From Rickettsiales bacterium Ac37b (lineage in GTDB: Bacteria > Pseudomonadota > Alphaproteobacteria > Rickettsiales > Arcanibacteraceae), in the NCBI GenBank assembly GCA_000746585.2, contig CP009217.2, forward strand, positions 1,492,662-1,556,661: a DNA stretch of 64,000 bases, in the 5' to 3' direction. Positions 8,392 to 18,327 of the stretch are shown here, in pieces; within the stretch, counting starts at the first letter, position 1; every line of letters begins with the position of its first letter. Under the pieces are notes generated by a model, which was given only the letters and a program-made list of their open reading frames with translations, ran no database searches and was not told the DNA's origin. A program made the position numbers and the translations under genes.

Positions 8392-11148
8392 ATGAAAGAT
8401 ATAGAGATTATTACTATTGCTGATTTATATATTGAAGAAATTGAAGATAATTTACTATTTCAATACAGGAATATAGCAGAAGTGTTATTTTATACACTTC
8501 ATTACCTATATGGTAATACCGTAAAATTTCCGGCATCAATTACCCCAGAAATTAAGGATCAGATTGAACTAATTAAAAACATACCCAGTAAATTAAAAGA
8601 GAACTTACATTATGATTATGGCTTAAGTGAACAAATTTTAGTTAAATATTTGCAAACGAAAATTAATTTTTATATGTCTCAACACGAGGAAATAAAAGAA
8701 ATTATTGCTGAAAAAAATCCTCTAAATCAGCAAAATATAATTCATGGCTTGATTAATAATAAGGTAAAGGAGAAAGCATTAGAACTAAAATCTAGAATAG
8801 TAAGTAAGTATGATCATAAGAATGGGATTATAGGATATAATGAAAATACTGCGTCTCCTAAAAATAAACAAGCTTGGTTAAATCGTGATCAGTGGATTGA
8901 AAATAAATTAGAACAAAAATTAAAAAGTTGGAAAATAGAGGAAGAGAATAATTATATGACGGCTGTAAAGGTTTATAATAACCCTGAGCAAGCCGATCTG
9001 ATAAAGAAGCAATGGAAAGAAAAACAAGCTAGAGAAATTAAAGTAAAGCAAGCATTGCTAACCCATAATGAACAACAATTAAGAATGGCCAAACGAGAAG
9101 ATTCTACGGAAGATTATTTATTGGTTCAAGAAAATATATTAACCAAAGAAGAAGCAATGTTGTTTAATTATGAGGAACTTAATATTTATAAATTATATTA
9201 TGCTCAGCATGAAAATAAGATAAAAGAAATTTTTCAATTAGCAAAAAATATTTATAGTGGGAATCAAAATAAAGGCTTACAGGAATTATCCGAAGTTAAG
9301 TATGACAAAATAAATTTTCTTTTTGTTTTTATAAACAATCTATTTGAGTATTCTCTATCTTTTAAAGATATAGCTAAATATAGTCATGGAAATTTGAATA
9401 TTATCCAAACCCATTCTGCACTCTTAACTATCATGAATTCTGAGGAAGTTTTAAGTATAGGAATGGCAGTATATAATAATGATAATAAAAATTTAAATAC
9501 CATTATCAGCAATCTTATACCTCATCTCCAAAAGGAAGAAAATAGTTTATATAAGTTATTAACGTGGGCAACAGAGCAACGTAACAATTATTGGGTAAAT
9601 AATCTTTTAGACTTGCTAGGTAATAGCATAACTATTCCAGTTAAAATAAATATATTATATGTGGCTGTAGATAATGAGTACTTAGATGGAGTAAGTATTT
9701 TATTAGAGAAATTAGGTAATGAGATACCTATAAATCATAAAATAGGAGTATTAAGAGAAGCAGTAGAAGGGGGTTATTTAGAGATAGTAAATCTTTTATT
9801 AGATAAATTAGGTAATGAGATACCTACAGCTAATAAAATAATAATATTAAAAGAAGCGCTAGAAAATGGATATTTAGAAATCATAAATAGCTTATTAGAG
9901 AAAATAATTAATGAACTTTCTCCTAAAGATAAGGGAGAAATATTAAAATGGTCTATAAAAGAAGGGCATGTAGAGTGTATAAATATTTTATTAGAGAAAC
10001 TAGGGAATGATATAACTCCACAAGATAAAGGAGAAGCCTTATATTGGGCTGCAGATCAAGGTTATATAGAAGTAGTAAATACTTTATTAAATAAAGTAGG
10101 CGATGAGATTTCTAAAAAAGATAAAGGTAAAGCATTGTATTGGAGTGCAGGAGAAGGTCAGCTCGAAGTAGTAAATCTTTTGTTAAGCAGTGTAGGTAAT
10201 GAAATAACGCTGGAAGATAAAGGAATAGCTTTATGCTGGGCTGCAATAGAAAGGCGTCTAGAGGTTGTAAATAGTTTATTAGATATGATAGGGTATAATA
10301 TTACTCCAGAACATATAGGACAAGCCTTATACTCGGCGGCAGTGAAGGGATATAGAGAAATAGTAAGTACTCTATTAAATAAAGTAGGTGATAAGATAAA
10401 TATGGAAGATAAATGTAAAGCATTATATTTCGCTGCCGTAGGAGGTTATCTAGAGTTAGTAAATTTTTTATTAGATAAAATAGAGGATGATAAAAATGTT
10501 GAGCATAAAGGAGAGGTTTTACATGGAGCTGCAGTGGAAGGTAGAATAGGGATAGTAAATCTTTTATTAAATAGATTAGGTAAAGATTATTTTACCATAA
10601 AAAATAAAGGAAAAGCGTTATATTTAGCTGCTGGTAAAGGTTATTTAGAAGTAGTAAATCTTTTATTAGATAAAATAGAAAATATAACTCCACACTATAA
10701 AGGAAAAGCATTATATTTAGCTGCAGAGCAAGGTTATACAGAAGTAGTAAAGATGTTATTGGCTAGAGGAGAGGAGATAACTATCGAAGATAAAGGAATA
10801 GCGTTATATTTTGCTACCATAAAAGGCAATTTGAAGATAGTGAATATTTTATTAGATAATTTAGATGATAAAATAACTCTTGAGGATAAAAGGGAGATAT
10901 TAGATTGTACTGAAACAGAAAGCGATATAGAAGAAGTAAATAGTTTATTAGAGAGGGTATTTACTAAGATGGCTGCAGAAAATAAAGCAACATCAGGCAG
11001 AGAGATTACAAAAAATGAACCTAAAAATATAGAACATAATATAGAAAAAGGAAATTTTGAGCGGGTGATAGGTAAACATACCGCTCGATATTTCAATGTC
11101 GTTCAATATTTCAATCAAGATTGCGAGAAGTTATATAATAAATTATAA
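8392..11148 (+). CDS. Large protein with divergent ankyrin-like repeats (918 aa)
   Basis: The N-terminal ~390 residues are hydrophilic, charged and helix-rich (many K/E, a coiled-coil-like stretch near 170-240) and match no family I recognise. From about residue 410 to 860 there are roughly 13-14 repeats of 33-35 residues of the form KGKALYLAAGKGYLEVVNLL followed by L/I-D-K-(L/I)-x-(N/D)-x-I. The helix pair (ALxxAAxxGxLEVVNLLL) is ankyrin-like, but the canonical G-x-TPLHxAA start is replaced by KG-x-ALY, so this is a divergent class. No signal peptide or membrane segment is seen. A host-directed or protein-binding role is inferred only from the repeat type and organism. The start follows AAGGTATT. 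Confidence 0.8.
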   Translation: MKDIEIITIADLYIEEIEDNLLFQYRNIAEVLFYTLHYLYGNTVKFPASITPEIKDQIELIKNIPSKLKENLHYDYGLSEQILVKYLQTKINFYMSQHEEIKEIIAEKNPLNQQNIIHGLINNKVKEKALELKSRIVSKYDHKNGIIGYNENTASPKNKQAWLNRDQWIENKLEQKLKSWKIEEENNYMTAVKVYNNPEQADLIKKQWKEKQAREIKVKQALLTHNEQQLRMAKREDSTEDYLLVQENILTKEEAMLFNYEELNIYKLYYAQHENKIKEIFQLAKNIYSGNQNKGLQELSEVKYDKINFLFVFINNLFEYSLSFKDIAKYSHGNLNIIQTHSALLTIMNSEEVLSIGMAVYNNDNKNLNTIISNLIPHLQKEENSLYKLLTWATEQRNNYWVNNLLDLLGNSITIPVKINILYVAVDNEYLDGVSILLEKLGNEIPINHKIGVLREAVEGGYLEIVNLLLDKLGNEIPTANKIIILKEALENGYLEIINSLLEKIINELSPKDKGEILKWSIKEGHVECINILLEKLGNDITPQDKGEALYWAADQGYIEVVNTLLNKVGDEISKKDKGKALYWSAGEGQLEVVNLLLSSVGNEITLEDKGIALCWAAIERRLEVVNSLLDMIGYNITPEHIGQALYSAAVKGYREIVSTLLNKVGDKINMEDKCKALYFAAVGGYLELVNFLLDKIEDDKNVEHKGEVLHGAAVEGRIGIVNLLLNRLGKDYFTIKNKGKALYLAAGKGYLEVVNLLLDKIENITPHYKGKALYLAAEQGYTEVVKMLLARGEEITIEDKGIALYFATIKGNLKIVNILLDNLDDKITLEDKREILDCTETESDIEEVNSLLERVFTKMAAENKATSGREITKNEPKNIEHNIEKGNFERVIGKHTARYFNVVQYFNQDCEKLYNKL

Positions 11149-11431
11149 ATGATTTATAAAGTAAAATGATATTTATAACATTTAAAGTGTTTAAGCATAA
11201 AGAATGACAGTGCTTTCTTGTTGTCATAGCCATATATTCTATAAAAAGAGCGTTAACTATTTTTTATATAGGAGATTGATGTTGTGTAGTTTATAATTTT
11301 TTATTAAGATAATTAATATTAATAATGTTGTAACGTTTGTAATATTAAAATATTAGTTGTACAGTAAGTATATTAATATAAGTTACGCGCTTTCATAATA
11401 ACTTATGTATGTAGTATATAAGAGGTAAAGT

Positions 11432-12610
11432 ATGATAAATAGATTATTTGATTTGTTTGTATCTCTAAAATGTGGGACATTTATTTCCTATATTTTAGCT
11501 GTAACGTCTGCTTTATTAATTATAGCTGCTATAAGTTGGATTTGGTATGTAATATTTAGATTATATTTAAATTATTTTTCTAATATAATTTTTAAACGTG
11601 TCAAGCCGCTGTGGCATGATTTATGTGTTAAGCATGAGATTATATATAAAATTTTGGTATTAGTTCCGGCAATAGTAACCTATTTGTTAATACCTATGAT
11701 ACAGGTCAAAGGCTTTCCTATAACTTACACTATTGTAACAGTATTACAGAGAATTCTGAGTATTTACATGATTTTCGTAGTTGTACGGGTGATTTCGGCA
11801 TTGTTTAGCATTATAGAGGATGGTTATAGCCATATTGCAAAAACTGCTATACAACATCCAATAACAAGCTATGTACAAATAATGAAAATAATTTTATGGG
11901 CAATAGCAATAATTTGTATTGTAGCAGTTATTATAGATAAGTCTCCAGCAACATTGTTTGCAGGGTTAGGTGCTCTTACTGCTGTGATTATGTTAGTATT
12001 TAAAGATTCAATATTAGGATTAGTGGCTAGTGTTCAGCTTTCTGCACATAATATGGTAAGTATAGGAGATTGTGTAGATATTCCTAGCTATAATGCTAGT
12101 GGTGAGGTAATACATATTTCATTAAGTACTGTGAAGATACGCAATGATGATAATTCGATTACGATGCTTCCTACTTATGTATTGCTGTCTAGTAGCATAA
12201 TAAATTGGTGTGGAGTTGATCAAATGAATAGTAGACGTGTTAAGCGTTCTCTTACTATATCTCCTGACACAGTCAAATTTTGTGACCAAAGTTTAATAGA
12301 TAGGTTAAGTAATATAAAATTAATTGAAGGAATAATCCCAAAGAGTTCTGAATCTTCTACACCTCAAATCACAAATATTACTATATTTAGAGCATATATA
12401 AGAGCTTTTTTAGCTCAGCACGAAGGAATAAAAAAAGATAATGCATGTTTAGTAAAGGAATTACAGCCTACTGCACATGGTATTCCTATAGAGTTATATT
12501 TTTATACTCATATCACTGATATGGTATTATATGAAGATATGCAGGCTGATATTTTTGATCATTTATTTGCTATTTTACCTGTGTTTGATCTAAAAATGTC
12601 GTTTGCATAA
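11432..12610 (+). CDS. MscS-family mechanosensitive channel, YbdG type
   Basis: 392 residues. Five hydrophobic segments precede the conserved pore-lining helix and beta domain: DKSPATLFAGLGALTAVIML, then VFKDSILGLVASVQLSAH, NMVSIGDCVDIP and STVKIRNDDNSITMLPTYVL. This order and wording are close to the E. coli YbdG (MscM) subfamily rather than to short MscS. Role: release of solutes on hypo-osmotic stress, in the inner membrane. The start has AGAGGTAAAG upstream. A perfect palindrome lies about 80 bases past the stop. The C-terminal soluble domain appears complete. Confidence 0.92.
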   Translation: MINRLFDLFVSLKCGTFISYILAVTSALLIIAAISWIWYVIFRLYLNYFSNIIFKRVKPLWHDLCVKHEIIYKILVLVPAIVTYLLIPMIQVKGFPITYTIVTVLQRILSIYMIFVVVRVISALFSIIEDGYSHIAKTAIQHPITSYVQIMKIILWAIAIICIVAVIIDKSPATLFAGLGALTAVIMLVFKDSILGLVASVQLSAHNMVSIGDCVDIPSYNASGEVIHISLSTVKIRNDDNSITMLPTYVLLSSSIINWCGVDQMNSRRVKRSLTISPDTVKFCDQSLIDRLSNIKLIEGIIPKSSESSTPQITNITIFRAYIRAFLAQHEGIKKDNACLVKELQPTAHGIPIELYFYTHITDMVLYEDMQADIFDHLFAILPVFDLKMSFA

Positions 12611-12687
12611 GTTATAGGATGAATGGATTATATGTATCTTTACTCTCATAAAGTAGGTGCTTCTTCCTATTTATTGAAGAGGAGATA

Positions 12688-12711
12688 TATGGGACTGTTA
12701 ACAGTCCCATA
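12688..12711. terminator. Perfect 24-bp palindrome downstream of the MscS gene
   Basis: TATGGGACTGTT is followed directly by AACAGTCCCATA. No T-tract follows; instead the TAGTAAATTGATTTGAA repeat begins in its last bases. It could be a terminator-like hairpin or part of the repeat mosaic. Confidence 0.45.
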
Positions 12712-12850
12712 GTAAATTGATTTGAATTTGTGTACTCAGTGAGCTCAAAGCTCTCCTACAAATAGCCCTACTCTTGGACAAAAAATGTAAGTAATGAACA
12801 ACAAATGATGTCATATCCGAAAAAGCGGTAATCTAATAATGTTCCAGCTC
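12709..12850. repeat. Mosaic of two dispersed repeat families
   Basis: ATAGTAAATTGATTTGAATT starts a partial copy of the TATAGTAAA family (with the AAAGCTCTCCTAC internal segment). It is followed by GACAAAAAATGTAAGTAATG and ATGATGTCATATCCG...CGGTAATCTAAT, a shortened copy of the repeat also found at 18765-18866 and 41923-42022. Confidence 0.6.
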
Positions 12851-12921
12851 ATTTTAATTTACTGTATATTATATTCTTTTAAAATATCTTTCTTTATTTA
12901 ATATTTTAATATATAAATTTC

Positions 12922-13200
12922 TTGGATAATATAATAAACTTTCATTATCAGGAAATTTATAAGAGATATCCTGTGTTTTATGAAAAACTTAAACATGGTC
13001 ATATTAATAATGATATGAAGAGGATGTATGATTGCAAACAAATATATCTAAGCGATATAGAGATATTCTATGCACTGGATAATACTGAGGAGCAGGTGGA
13101 AGAATATATTGCGGTTAGTCAGAAAATGATTACTTGTCTTGAACATGCTATCAATATGGTAGGAGAAAGATATTTTGATAATATAGATTCCGAACTTTAA
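12922..13200 (+). CDS. Small hypothetical protein (92 aa)
   Basis: The frame opens with TTG; no clear ribosome binding site is present, and the first in-frame ATG falls deep inside the frame (before KRMYDCKQ). The product is acidic and helix-prone with several Tyr, and matches nothing I recognise. It may be the remnant of a longer gene. It lies between two repeat-rich intergenic regions. Confidence 0.35.
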   Translation: MDNIINFHYQEIYKRYPVFYEKLKHGHINNDMKRMYDCKQIYLSDIEIFYALDNTEEQVEEYIAVSQKMITCLEHAINMVGERYFDNIDSEL

Positions 13201-13357
13201 ACCATCTTATAAGCCAATAAAAATTATAGTAAAAAATTGAAGTTAAATGACTTGAAGCGAGGATCAAAGACCACAAATAGCCATACTACTGTACAAATTA
13301 GGTATTTTTATGTGGTCAGCTATGCCAAATCGTAAAAAAATTATAGAATACCATATA

Positions 13358-13465
13358 TATAGTAAATTAATTTGAACTTGCGGACACAGTTAAATCAAAG
13401 CTCTCCTACTATTTGTAGGCTTCGCTCTATCTGCGCTCGTCCCACGTACAACTTAGTTTACTATA
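13358..13465. repeat. TATAGTAAA-family MITE-like repeat
   Basis: Ends TATAGTAAATTAATTTGAA and CAACTTAGTTTACTATA are imperfect inverted repeats. The body has AAAGCTCTCCTAC, TGTAGGCTTCGCTCTATCTG and CTCGTCCCA segments that recur near 28990-29060, 41860-41890 and 52850-52875. Confidence 0.6.
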
Positions 13466-13508
13466 GTAGTGATGATTTAATAGAAATAATATTATTTTAG
13501 GAGTTTTA

Positions 13509-14342
13509 ATGAAAATAGCATTAATAACAGGAGCTAGTAGTGGGATTGGTAAAGAGTTAGCCAAAAATTTAGCTGAGCATAAAATTTGCGTTATAGCTGT
13601 AGCTAGAAATGCTGAGTCATTAAACAAATTACAAAGGTCATATCCTAATTATATTATACCTCTTGTTGCTGATTTAAGTATTAAAGAAGGTAGAAGAAAA
13701 GTTTTCGATTATCTAAAACCTTTTCCTAAAATTGATTATATAATAAATAATGCTGCTATTATAATTCCCGTAGGGGATTTGGATAAAATTACTCCAGAGG
13801 AAATAGAACAAAATTTTCAGACAAATATTATTGCTCCATTAATATTAATCTCAGCTCTTAAGAATAAATTACTACCAGATAGCAGGGTACTAAATATAAC
13901 TTCTAAACCAGGCGAAGGTTTATATAATGGTATGGTGACTTATTGTATAGCTAAATCAGCGTTAGATAAATTAACTGATATTTTAAAATATCATAAAATT
14001 CTTACAGCAAGTGTCTATCCGGGCAATGTTGATACTAATATGCTAAAAGTATTGGCTGATCAAGATATCTCCAAGTTTGCTAGAGCCGAAGAATTTAGAA
14101 AAAAAAGAGCTAACAATGAATCACTTCCTGCAGCGCTTAGTGCTAATTTTTTAAGTTATTTGCTATTATCCATAAGTGATACACAATTTATAGCTGAAAA
14201 GCATAATATTTATGATCAAAAGCATCATCAATATTGGTTGGGAGATAACAAATCTTTAATCTCTAAGATAGGTTTTAGCCAAAAAATTATTGACGAAAGA
14301 AAGGAAGCAATACCAAATTTAAAATTAATGTCAAAATTATAG
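13509..14342 (+). CDS. Short-chain dehydrogenase/reductase
   Basis: 277 residues of the classical SDR fold. The nucleotide-binding TGASSGIG motif is at residues 7-14, NNAA follows near 79, and the active-site YxxxK is Tyr145-x3-Lys149 (TYCIAKSA) with a Ser in NITSKPGEG; the PGNVDT motif after it is typical. An oxidoreductase using NAD(P) with an unknown small substrate. The start is well set by AGGAG seven bases upstream. No operon partner is evident; the IS481 copy 1 begins 94 bases after the stop. Confidence 0.9.
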   Translation: MKIALITGASSGIGKELAKNLAEHKICVIAVARNAESLNKLQRSYPNYIIPLVADLSIKEGRRKVFDYLKPFPKIDYIINNAAIIIPVGDLDKITPEEIEQNFQTNIIAPLILISALKNKLLPDSRVLNITSKPGEGLYNGMVTYCIAKSALDKLTDILKYHKILTASVYPGNVDTNMLKVLADQDISKFARAEEFRKKRANNESLPAALSANFLSYLLLSISDTQFIAEKHNIYDQKHHQYWLGDNKSLISKIGFSQKIIDERKEAIPNLKLMSKL

Positions 14343-14436
14343 AATATTGAGTATTAGCCAAGATGGGTCCAATCCTACCTCCAGTAGGAAACAATATAAA
14401 TATCGTAAATCTGGACAAAAATATGTTGTGAAGAAT

Positions 14437-15479
14437 CTAGGTGTACAATTTCAAGGGTTGATGGAAGAAAAAAAGAGTATATAAGTAAGAGCTAGGGATA
14501 TAATTAATTTGGAGGAATTGTGGGACAAATATTACATGGCTGCGCCACGACTACGCACGCAATTAGAAAAGAATTACAGCGATCGCAAGCTACGATCAAA
14601 GAATTAAGTGAACAATATAATATTAACCCTAAAACTGTGATAAAATGGCGTCAAAGAAAAGAAGAAGGAGTAGAAGATCGCTCTAATGCTCCTAAAAAAG
14701 CAACTACTATTTTGAAGCCCGAAGATGAAGCTTTGATTATTGCTTTTCGTAAGTCTACGCAATTACCTTTGGATGATTGCTTTGATGCACTTATTAAAGA
14801 AATACCTTATTTAACTCGTTCAAATCTTTACCGATGCCTTAAACGGTACGGTTTATCTTGTTTACCCAAAGAAGATAATATCAAAGAGAAGAAGAAATTT
14901 AAGGCTTATGAAATAGGATTTATGCATCTTGATATCACAGAAGTAAGAATTGGTGAGGGAAAATTTTACATATTTGTGGCAATATGTAGAGTGAGTAAAT
15001 TTGCTTATGTTGAGCTGCATAATAATAGCAATGGCGATACTACAGTTAATTTTCTTGATAACTTGGTAAGTAGCTGTCCCTTTAAGATACATACCATATT
15101 AACTGATAATGGTGTTCAATTTGCTTACAATGGTTTAGCCAGGTACAGAGCTCCTAAAGCAAGACATAGATTTGATCTAAAATGTAAAGATTACGGTATC
15201 AGGCATCGCACAACAAGGCCTTATAGTCCAAGTACCAATGGTCAAGTAGAAAGAATGAATAGGACTATAAAAGAAGCTACTACTAAGAAGTATCATTATA
15301 CTAGTAGAGAAGAGTTAGATAGTCATCTACAAGCTTTTGTTATGGCTTATAATTATGCTAAAAGGCTTTCTTCTATTGCTAGAAAAACGCCTTTTGAAAT
15401 GATCTTGACTTGTTACACACAAAATGCTAATAATTTTAGAATTAATCCTAACCATCAACTACTGAAACCGTACATCTAG
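14437..15479 (+). mobile_element. IS481-family insertion sequence, copy 1
   Basis: 1043 bp counted with the CTAG at each end. Ends are CTAG-GTGTACAATTTCA and (reverse complement of the right end) CTAG-GTGTACGGTTTCA-type, one base changed in this copy (GTACAT for GTACAC). CTAG at both ends fits a 4-bp target duplication, and IS481 members are known to choose CTAG. The right-hand CTAG is the outer end of MITE copy B, so this element entered the edge of that MITE. Confidence 0.9.
14520..15479 (+). CDS. IS481-family transposase (copy 1)
   Basis: 319 residues from a GTG preceded by GGAGG. It begins MGQILHGCATTTHAIRKELQ, the typical opening of one IS481 branch, followed by a helix-turn-helix (IKELSEQYNINPKTVIKWRQ) and an rve-type DDE core: Asp in FMHLDITEV, Asp in LTDNGVQF, Glu in NGQVERMNRT. 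All three catalytic residues are present and the frame is intact, so it is probably active. The stop comes from the TAG of the CTAG end, changing the last residue to Ile; copies 2 and 3 end in Thr. Otherwise the three proteins are identical, which indicates recent spread. Confidence 0.95.
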   Translation: MGQILHGCATTTHAIRKELQRSQATIKELSEQYNINPKTVIKWRQRKEEGVEDRSNAPKKATTILKPEDEALIIAFRKSTQLPLDDCFDALIKEIPYLTRSNLYRCLKRYGLSCLPKEDNIKEKKKFKAYEIGFMHLDITEVRIGEGKFYIFVAICRVSKFAYVELHNNSNGDTTVNFLDNLVSSCPFKIHTILTDNGVQFAYNGLARYRAPKARHRFDLKCKDYGIRHRTTRPYSPSTNGQVERMNRTIKEATTKKYHYTSREELDSHLQAFVMAYNYAKRLSSIARKTPFEMILTCYTQNANNFRINPNHQLLKPYI

Positions 15480-15639
15480 GTTCTGTGAAGGTTTCTCAAC
15501 AACTGTTTTCTTAGCACTTTTTGGCTGCAAAAAAAGCTTTTATTGCTTGAAATATATTAATATTCCTTCGAATAAAAGCTATTTTTTCGCTCAAAAATTT
15601 GCTAAAAACCATATTTTTTAGAAAACTTCACAGAACCTA
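15477..15639. mobile_element. 163-bp MITE, copy B
   Basis: Same ends and body as copy A, in the same orientation. Its left TA lies within the right CTAG of IS481 copy 1. Confidence 0.85.
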
Positions 15640-15848
15640 AAGCAATATTTTCCTAAAGCTTTAAGCTATGAAAGGTTAGTGCAAATGGAATGTATAGCAA
15701 AGGTAATTTAAAATGGTTACTTGTGTATCTAATTATGATAAATATTTTTGACTTCAAATTGAACTATAATTTTTGCTCAACAGCTTTTAAAACACGCTAT
15801 TTACCATAATTAGATGAACAAACTCTCGAAGCTAAGAGTAAAATGTTG

Positions 15849-18113
15849 TTAATATAATGCCTTACTTAATTCTGTAAGTACTATCTGTTTTTGATAGGGT
15901 TTTTTAATATATGATACGATACCAAGTGCATAAGCCTTTTTTATTTCTTGTTGATCGTATATCCCTGTTTGTAAAATCACAGGTATATTTTTAGTAAGCG
16001 GGTTTTGTTTAATCTCAGTTAAAACATTTATACCATATATATCTGGCATCATTAGATCTAATAATATAATATCTACTGACTTATGGTAAGTTTTAAGGTA
16101 ATTAAGGCCTGATAATCCACTTTTAGTTGTAATCAAGTTATAATTTGTATCATGTAGTAATAATTCCATACTAATTAAGCAAGCATCCTCACCATCAATC
16201 ATTAAAATTGTAGTAGACATATTTTCTGATTTTTCCTTATCATGATAATTGATTTTTTCTGGCATATTCAGTATAAATGTAGGTGTATTAGGTATAACAA
16301 AATGTATGCTTCCACCCTGATCTGAATTATTTTCAGCCCAGATTTTACCATGATGTGCTGCTATAATTTCTTTTGAAATAGTTAATCCTAGCCCTGTACC
16401 TCCAGCTTTAGCTAAGCTGCTTTGGGTAAATGGTAAAAATATAGTACGGAGTTCATGTTCTGGTATAGAGATTCCTTCATCTTTAACTGTTATCTGAGTT
16501 GCTTGCACAACATTTATCTTGTTTAGTATAAGTTCTGTGTCTTGTATTAAAATAGTAATACTACCATTATTTGGGCTAAATTTTATGGCATTAGTTAGAA
16601 GATTACGTATTACCTGTTGCAGGCGTTCCAAATCTGCGGTAATTAAATTGTTTGTTTGAGTAGCAATAATTTTAAAATTAAGTTGTTTATTTTTAACATA
16701 TAAATTTTTGCATTCATCAACACTGGATTCTAATAAATCATTTAATTTTATTTGCTTTAAATCTAATATCATTTTGCCAGCCTGAAATTTAGAGAGATCC
16801 AGCAAATGATTAAGTAAAGAAGATAATCTATTTGCATTAATCGCAATTTGATTTGCTAATTCAAATTTTCTTTCGTCATCAAAATCATTCCAGTGTTCTA
16901 CTAGCCCTTCAGAAATATTTGTAAATCCTTGGATAGGAGTACGTATTTCATGGCTTATATTGTTAAGGAACTCAGTTTTAATAGCTAAAGCCTGTTCCAA
17001 TTCAAAAGTTCGTTCTTGGACTTTTTGTTCCAGATTAGTTGTATATGATATAACATTTTTTAACTGATTGGCTAAAATATTCATTTCAAATGAAGAAAAT
17101 TTGGGTATCTCCAGCTTAGTAATACCGTCTGAAATTTTTTTTGCTATATCAGAGAGATGTATAAGGGGTACTACTACTCTTTTCCTTATTATTAACAGTA
17201 AGAGGATTGAAATAGCACCAATACTTAATAATTCTGTTAAGCGTGGTATAAGTATTACATAAATTTCTTTATTTAAAACTTCTTGATCATATCCTACTAG
17301 CACCACGTTAGAATATTTACTAAATTTTTTATAGAATATATATTTTATATTATTATATACAAAATTATTTAATAAATAACCAGAAGCTATCTTATTAGAA
17401 GGTATATTTCGTATTTTATTTGGTAATGGTGGAAATGATACATGACCTTCAAATGAAGCAAATAAGGGAGTACCATCCTTTGATAAAATAATAAATCTAA
17501 TACGTTTATCAGCAATATTTTTTTGAGCTATATTACTAAGATTAGATAAATTAAATCCCATGCTTAATATACCAATAAACTTACCTTCTTTATCTACGAT
17601 ACCCATACCAGCTGGTAAAATATATTGACCGCTTGGTATACCATAATTTGGATTATCAAAATGTAACTTCCAAGGATCTTTTTCAGCATTACGTGAATAA
17701 TGCCTAAACGAAACATCTTTAGGTTTGTTCAGTATTCCATAAGGTCCACTGATAACAAGCTGCTTTTCTGGTGTAATCCAATCAAAAATAGTATAAGCAA
17801 ATAATGTTCTAGTGAGGGCATTTGTAATTAATTGACTACTCAAAATACTTGCTATATTATCATAGTTTGTAGCCCCTTGTTCAATAATTTGAGTACCAAT
17901 AAAAGCGGCAAGTTCTGTACTATAGTCAAAAGAGTTATTTATACTATTTTCAATTTGCTCTGCAGATTGTACTATATTATCATATAATCTTTTTTTTTCT
18001 GTAAAGTATAAATAAACAGTAAAAAATAAGGATAGAGCCATTATTGTTATAATACCTATCAGAATAATATAAAAATAATCGCTTGCGATAGACTTTTTAT
18101 TATGCATAATCAC
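15849..18113 (-). CDS. Hybrid sensor histidine kinase/response regulator (754 aa)
   Basis: A full-length membrane kinase. TM1 is at about residues 13-36, then a ~240-residue extracytoplasmic sensor of dCache/PAS-like layout (FRHYSRNAEKDPWKL, later ILSMGFNLSNLS), TM2 near 285-307, HAMP-like linker, HisKA with His388 in SHEIRTPIQGF, HATPase (NLLTNAIKF; GGTGLGLTI), and a receiver with phospho-acceptor Asp686 in LLDLMMPD. In the receiver the usual acidic pair reads ILMIDGED: the second Asp, a magnesium ligand in most receivers, is Gly, although a Glu-Asp follows. Paralogue of the kinase at the window start, whose receiver reads IDDED. Monocistronic; downstream partner unknown. Confidence 0.93.
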   Translation of the reverse strand: MIMHNKKSIASDYFYIILIGIITIMALSLFFTVYLYFTEKKRLYDNIVQSAEQIENSINNSFDYSTELAAFIGTQIIEQGATNYDNIASILSSQLITNALTRTLFAYTIFDWITPEKQLVISGPYGILNKPKDVSFRHYSRNAEKDPWKLHFDNPNYGIPSGQYILPAGMGIVDKEGKFIGILSMGFNLSNLSNIAQKNIADKRIRFIILSKDGTPLFASFEGHVSFPPLPNKIRNIPSNKIASGYLLNNFVYNNIKYIFYKKFSKYSNVVLVGYDQEVLNKEIYVILIPRLTELLSIGAISILLLLIIRKRVVVPLIHLSDIAKKISDGITKLEIPKFSSFEMNILANQLKNVISYTTNLEQKVQERTFELEQALAIKTEFLNNISHEIRTPIQGFTNISEGLVEHWNDFDDERKFELANQIAINANRLSSLLNHLLDLSKFQAGKMILDLKQIKLNDLLESSVDECKNLYVKNKQLNFKIIATQTNNLITADLERLQQVIRNLLTNAIKFSPNNGSITILIQDTELILNKINVVQATQITVKDEGISIPEHELRTIFLPFTQSSLAKAGGTGLGLTISKEIIAAHHGKIWAENNSDQGGSIHFVIPNTPTFILNMPEKINYHDKEKSENMSTTILMIDGEDACLISMELLLHDTNYNLITTKSGLSGLNYLKTYHKSVDIILLDLMMPDIYGINVLTEIKQNPLTKNIPVILQTGIYDQQEIKKAYALGIVSYIKKPYQKQIVLTELSKALY

Positions 18114-18327
18114 TAATACATAGACCAGAATTATTAACGTTACAAGTAATCTATAAATATTAAATATAAATTATTAAATAAACTTTAAACGTAGATTGTA
18201 ATGCACAAAAATTCAGCAAATGTCAATGAAAACAATATATTTATTGTAATTGAAAATAAAGTCTCAATAATTGTTTTGGCTTAGGACACGCACATAATCC
18301 TTTTAGTAGCAAAAGGATGAATCTACT

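Noticed and set aside
10734-11096. 120-aa reverse frame in the ankyrin-like giant gene
   Set aside because: Antisense shadow of the repeat region, without start signals.
14862-15092. 76-aa reverse frame inside the IS481 transposase (also at 27831-28061 and 31735-31965)
   Set aside because: It is repeated only because the IS is repeated; it lies antisense inside the transposase and has no RBS.
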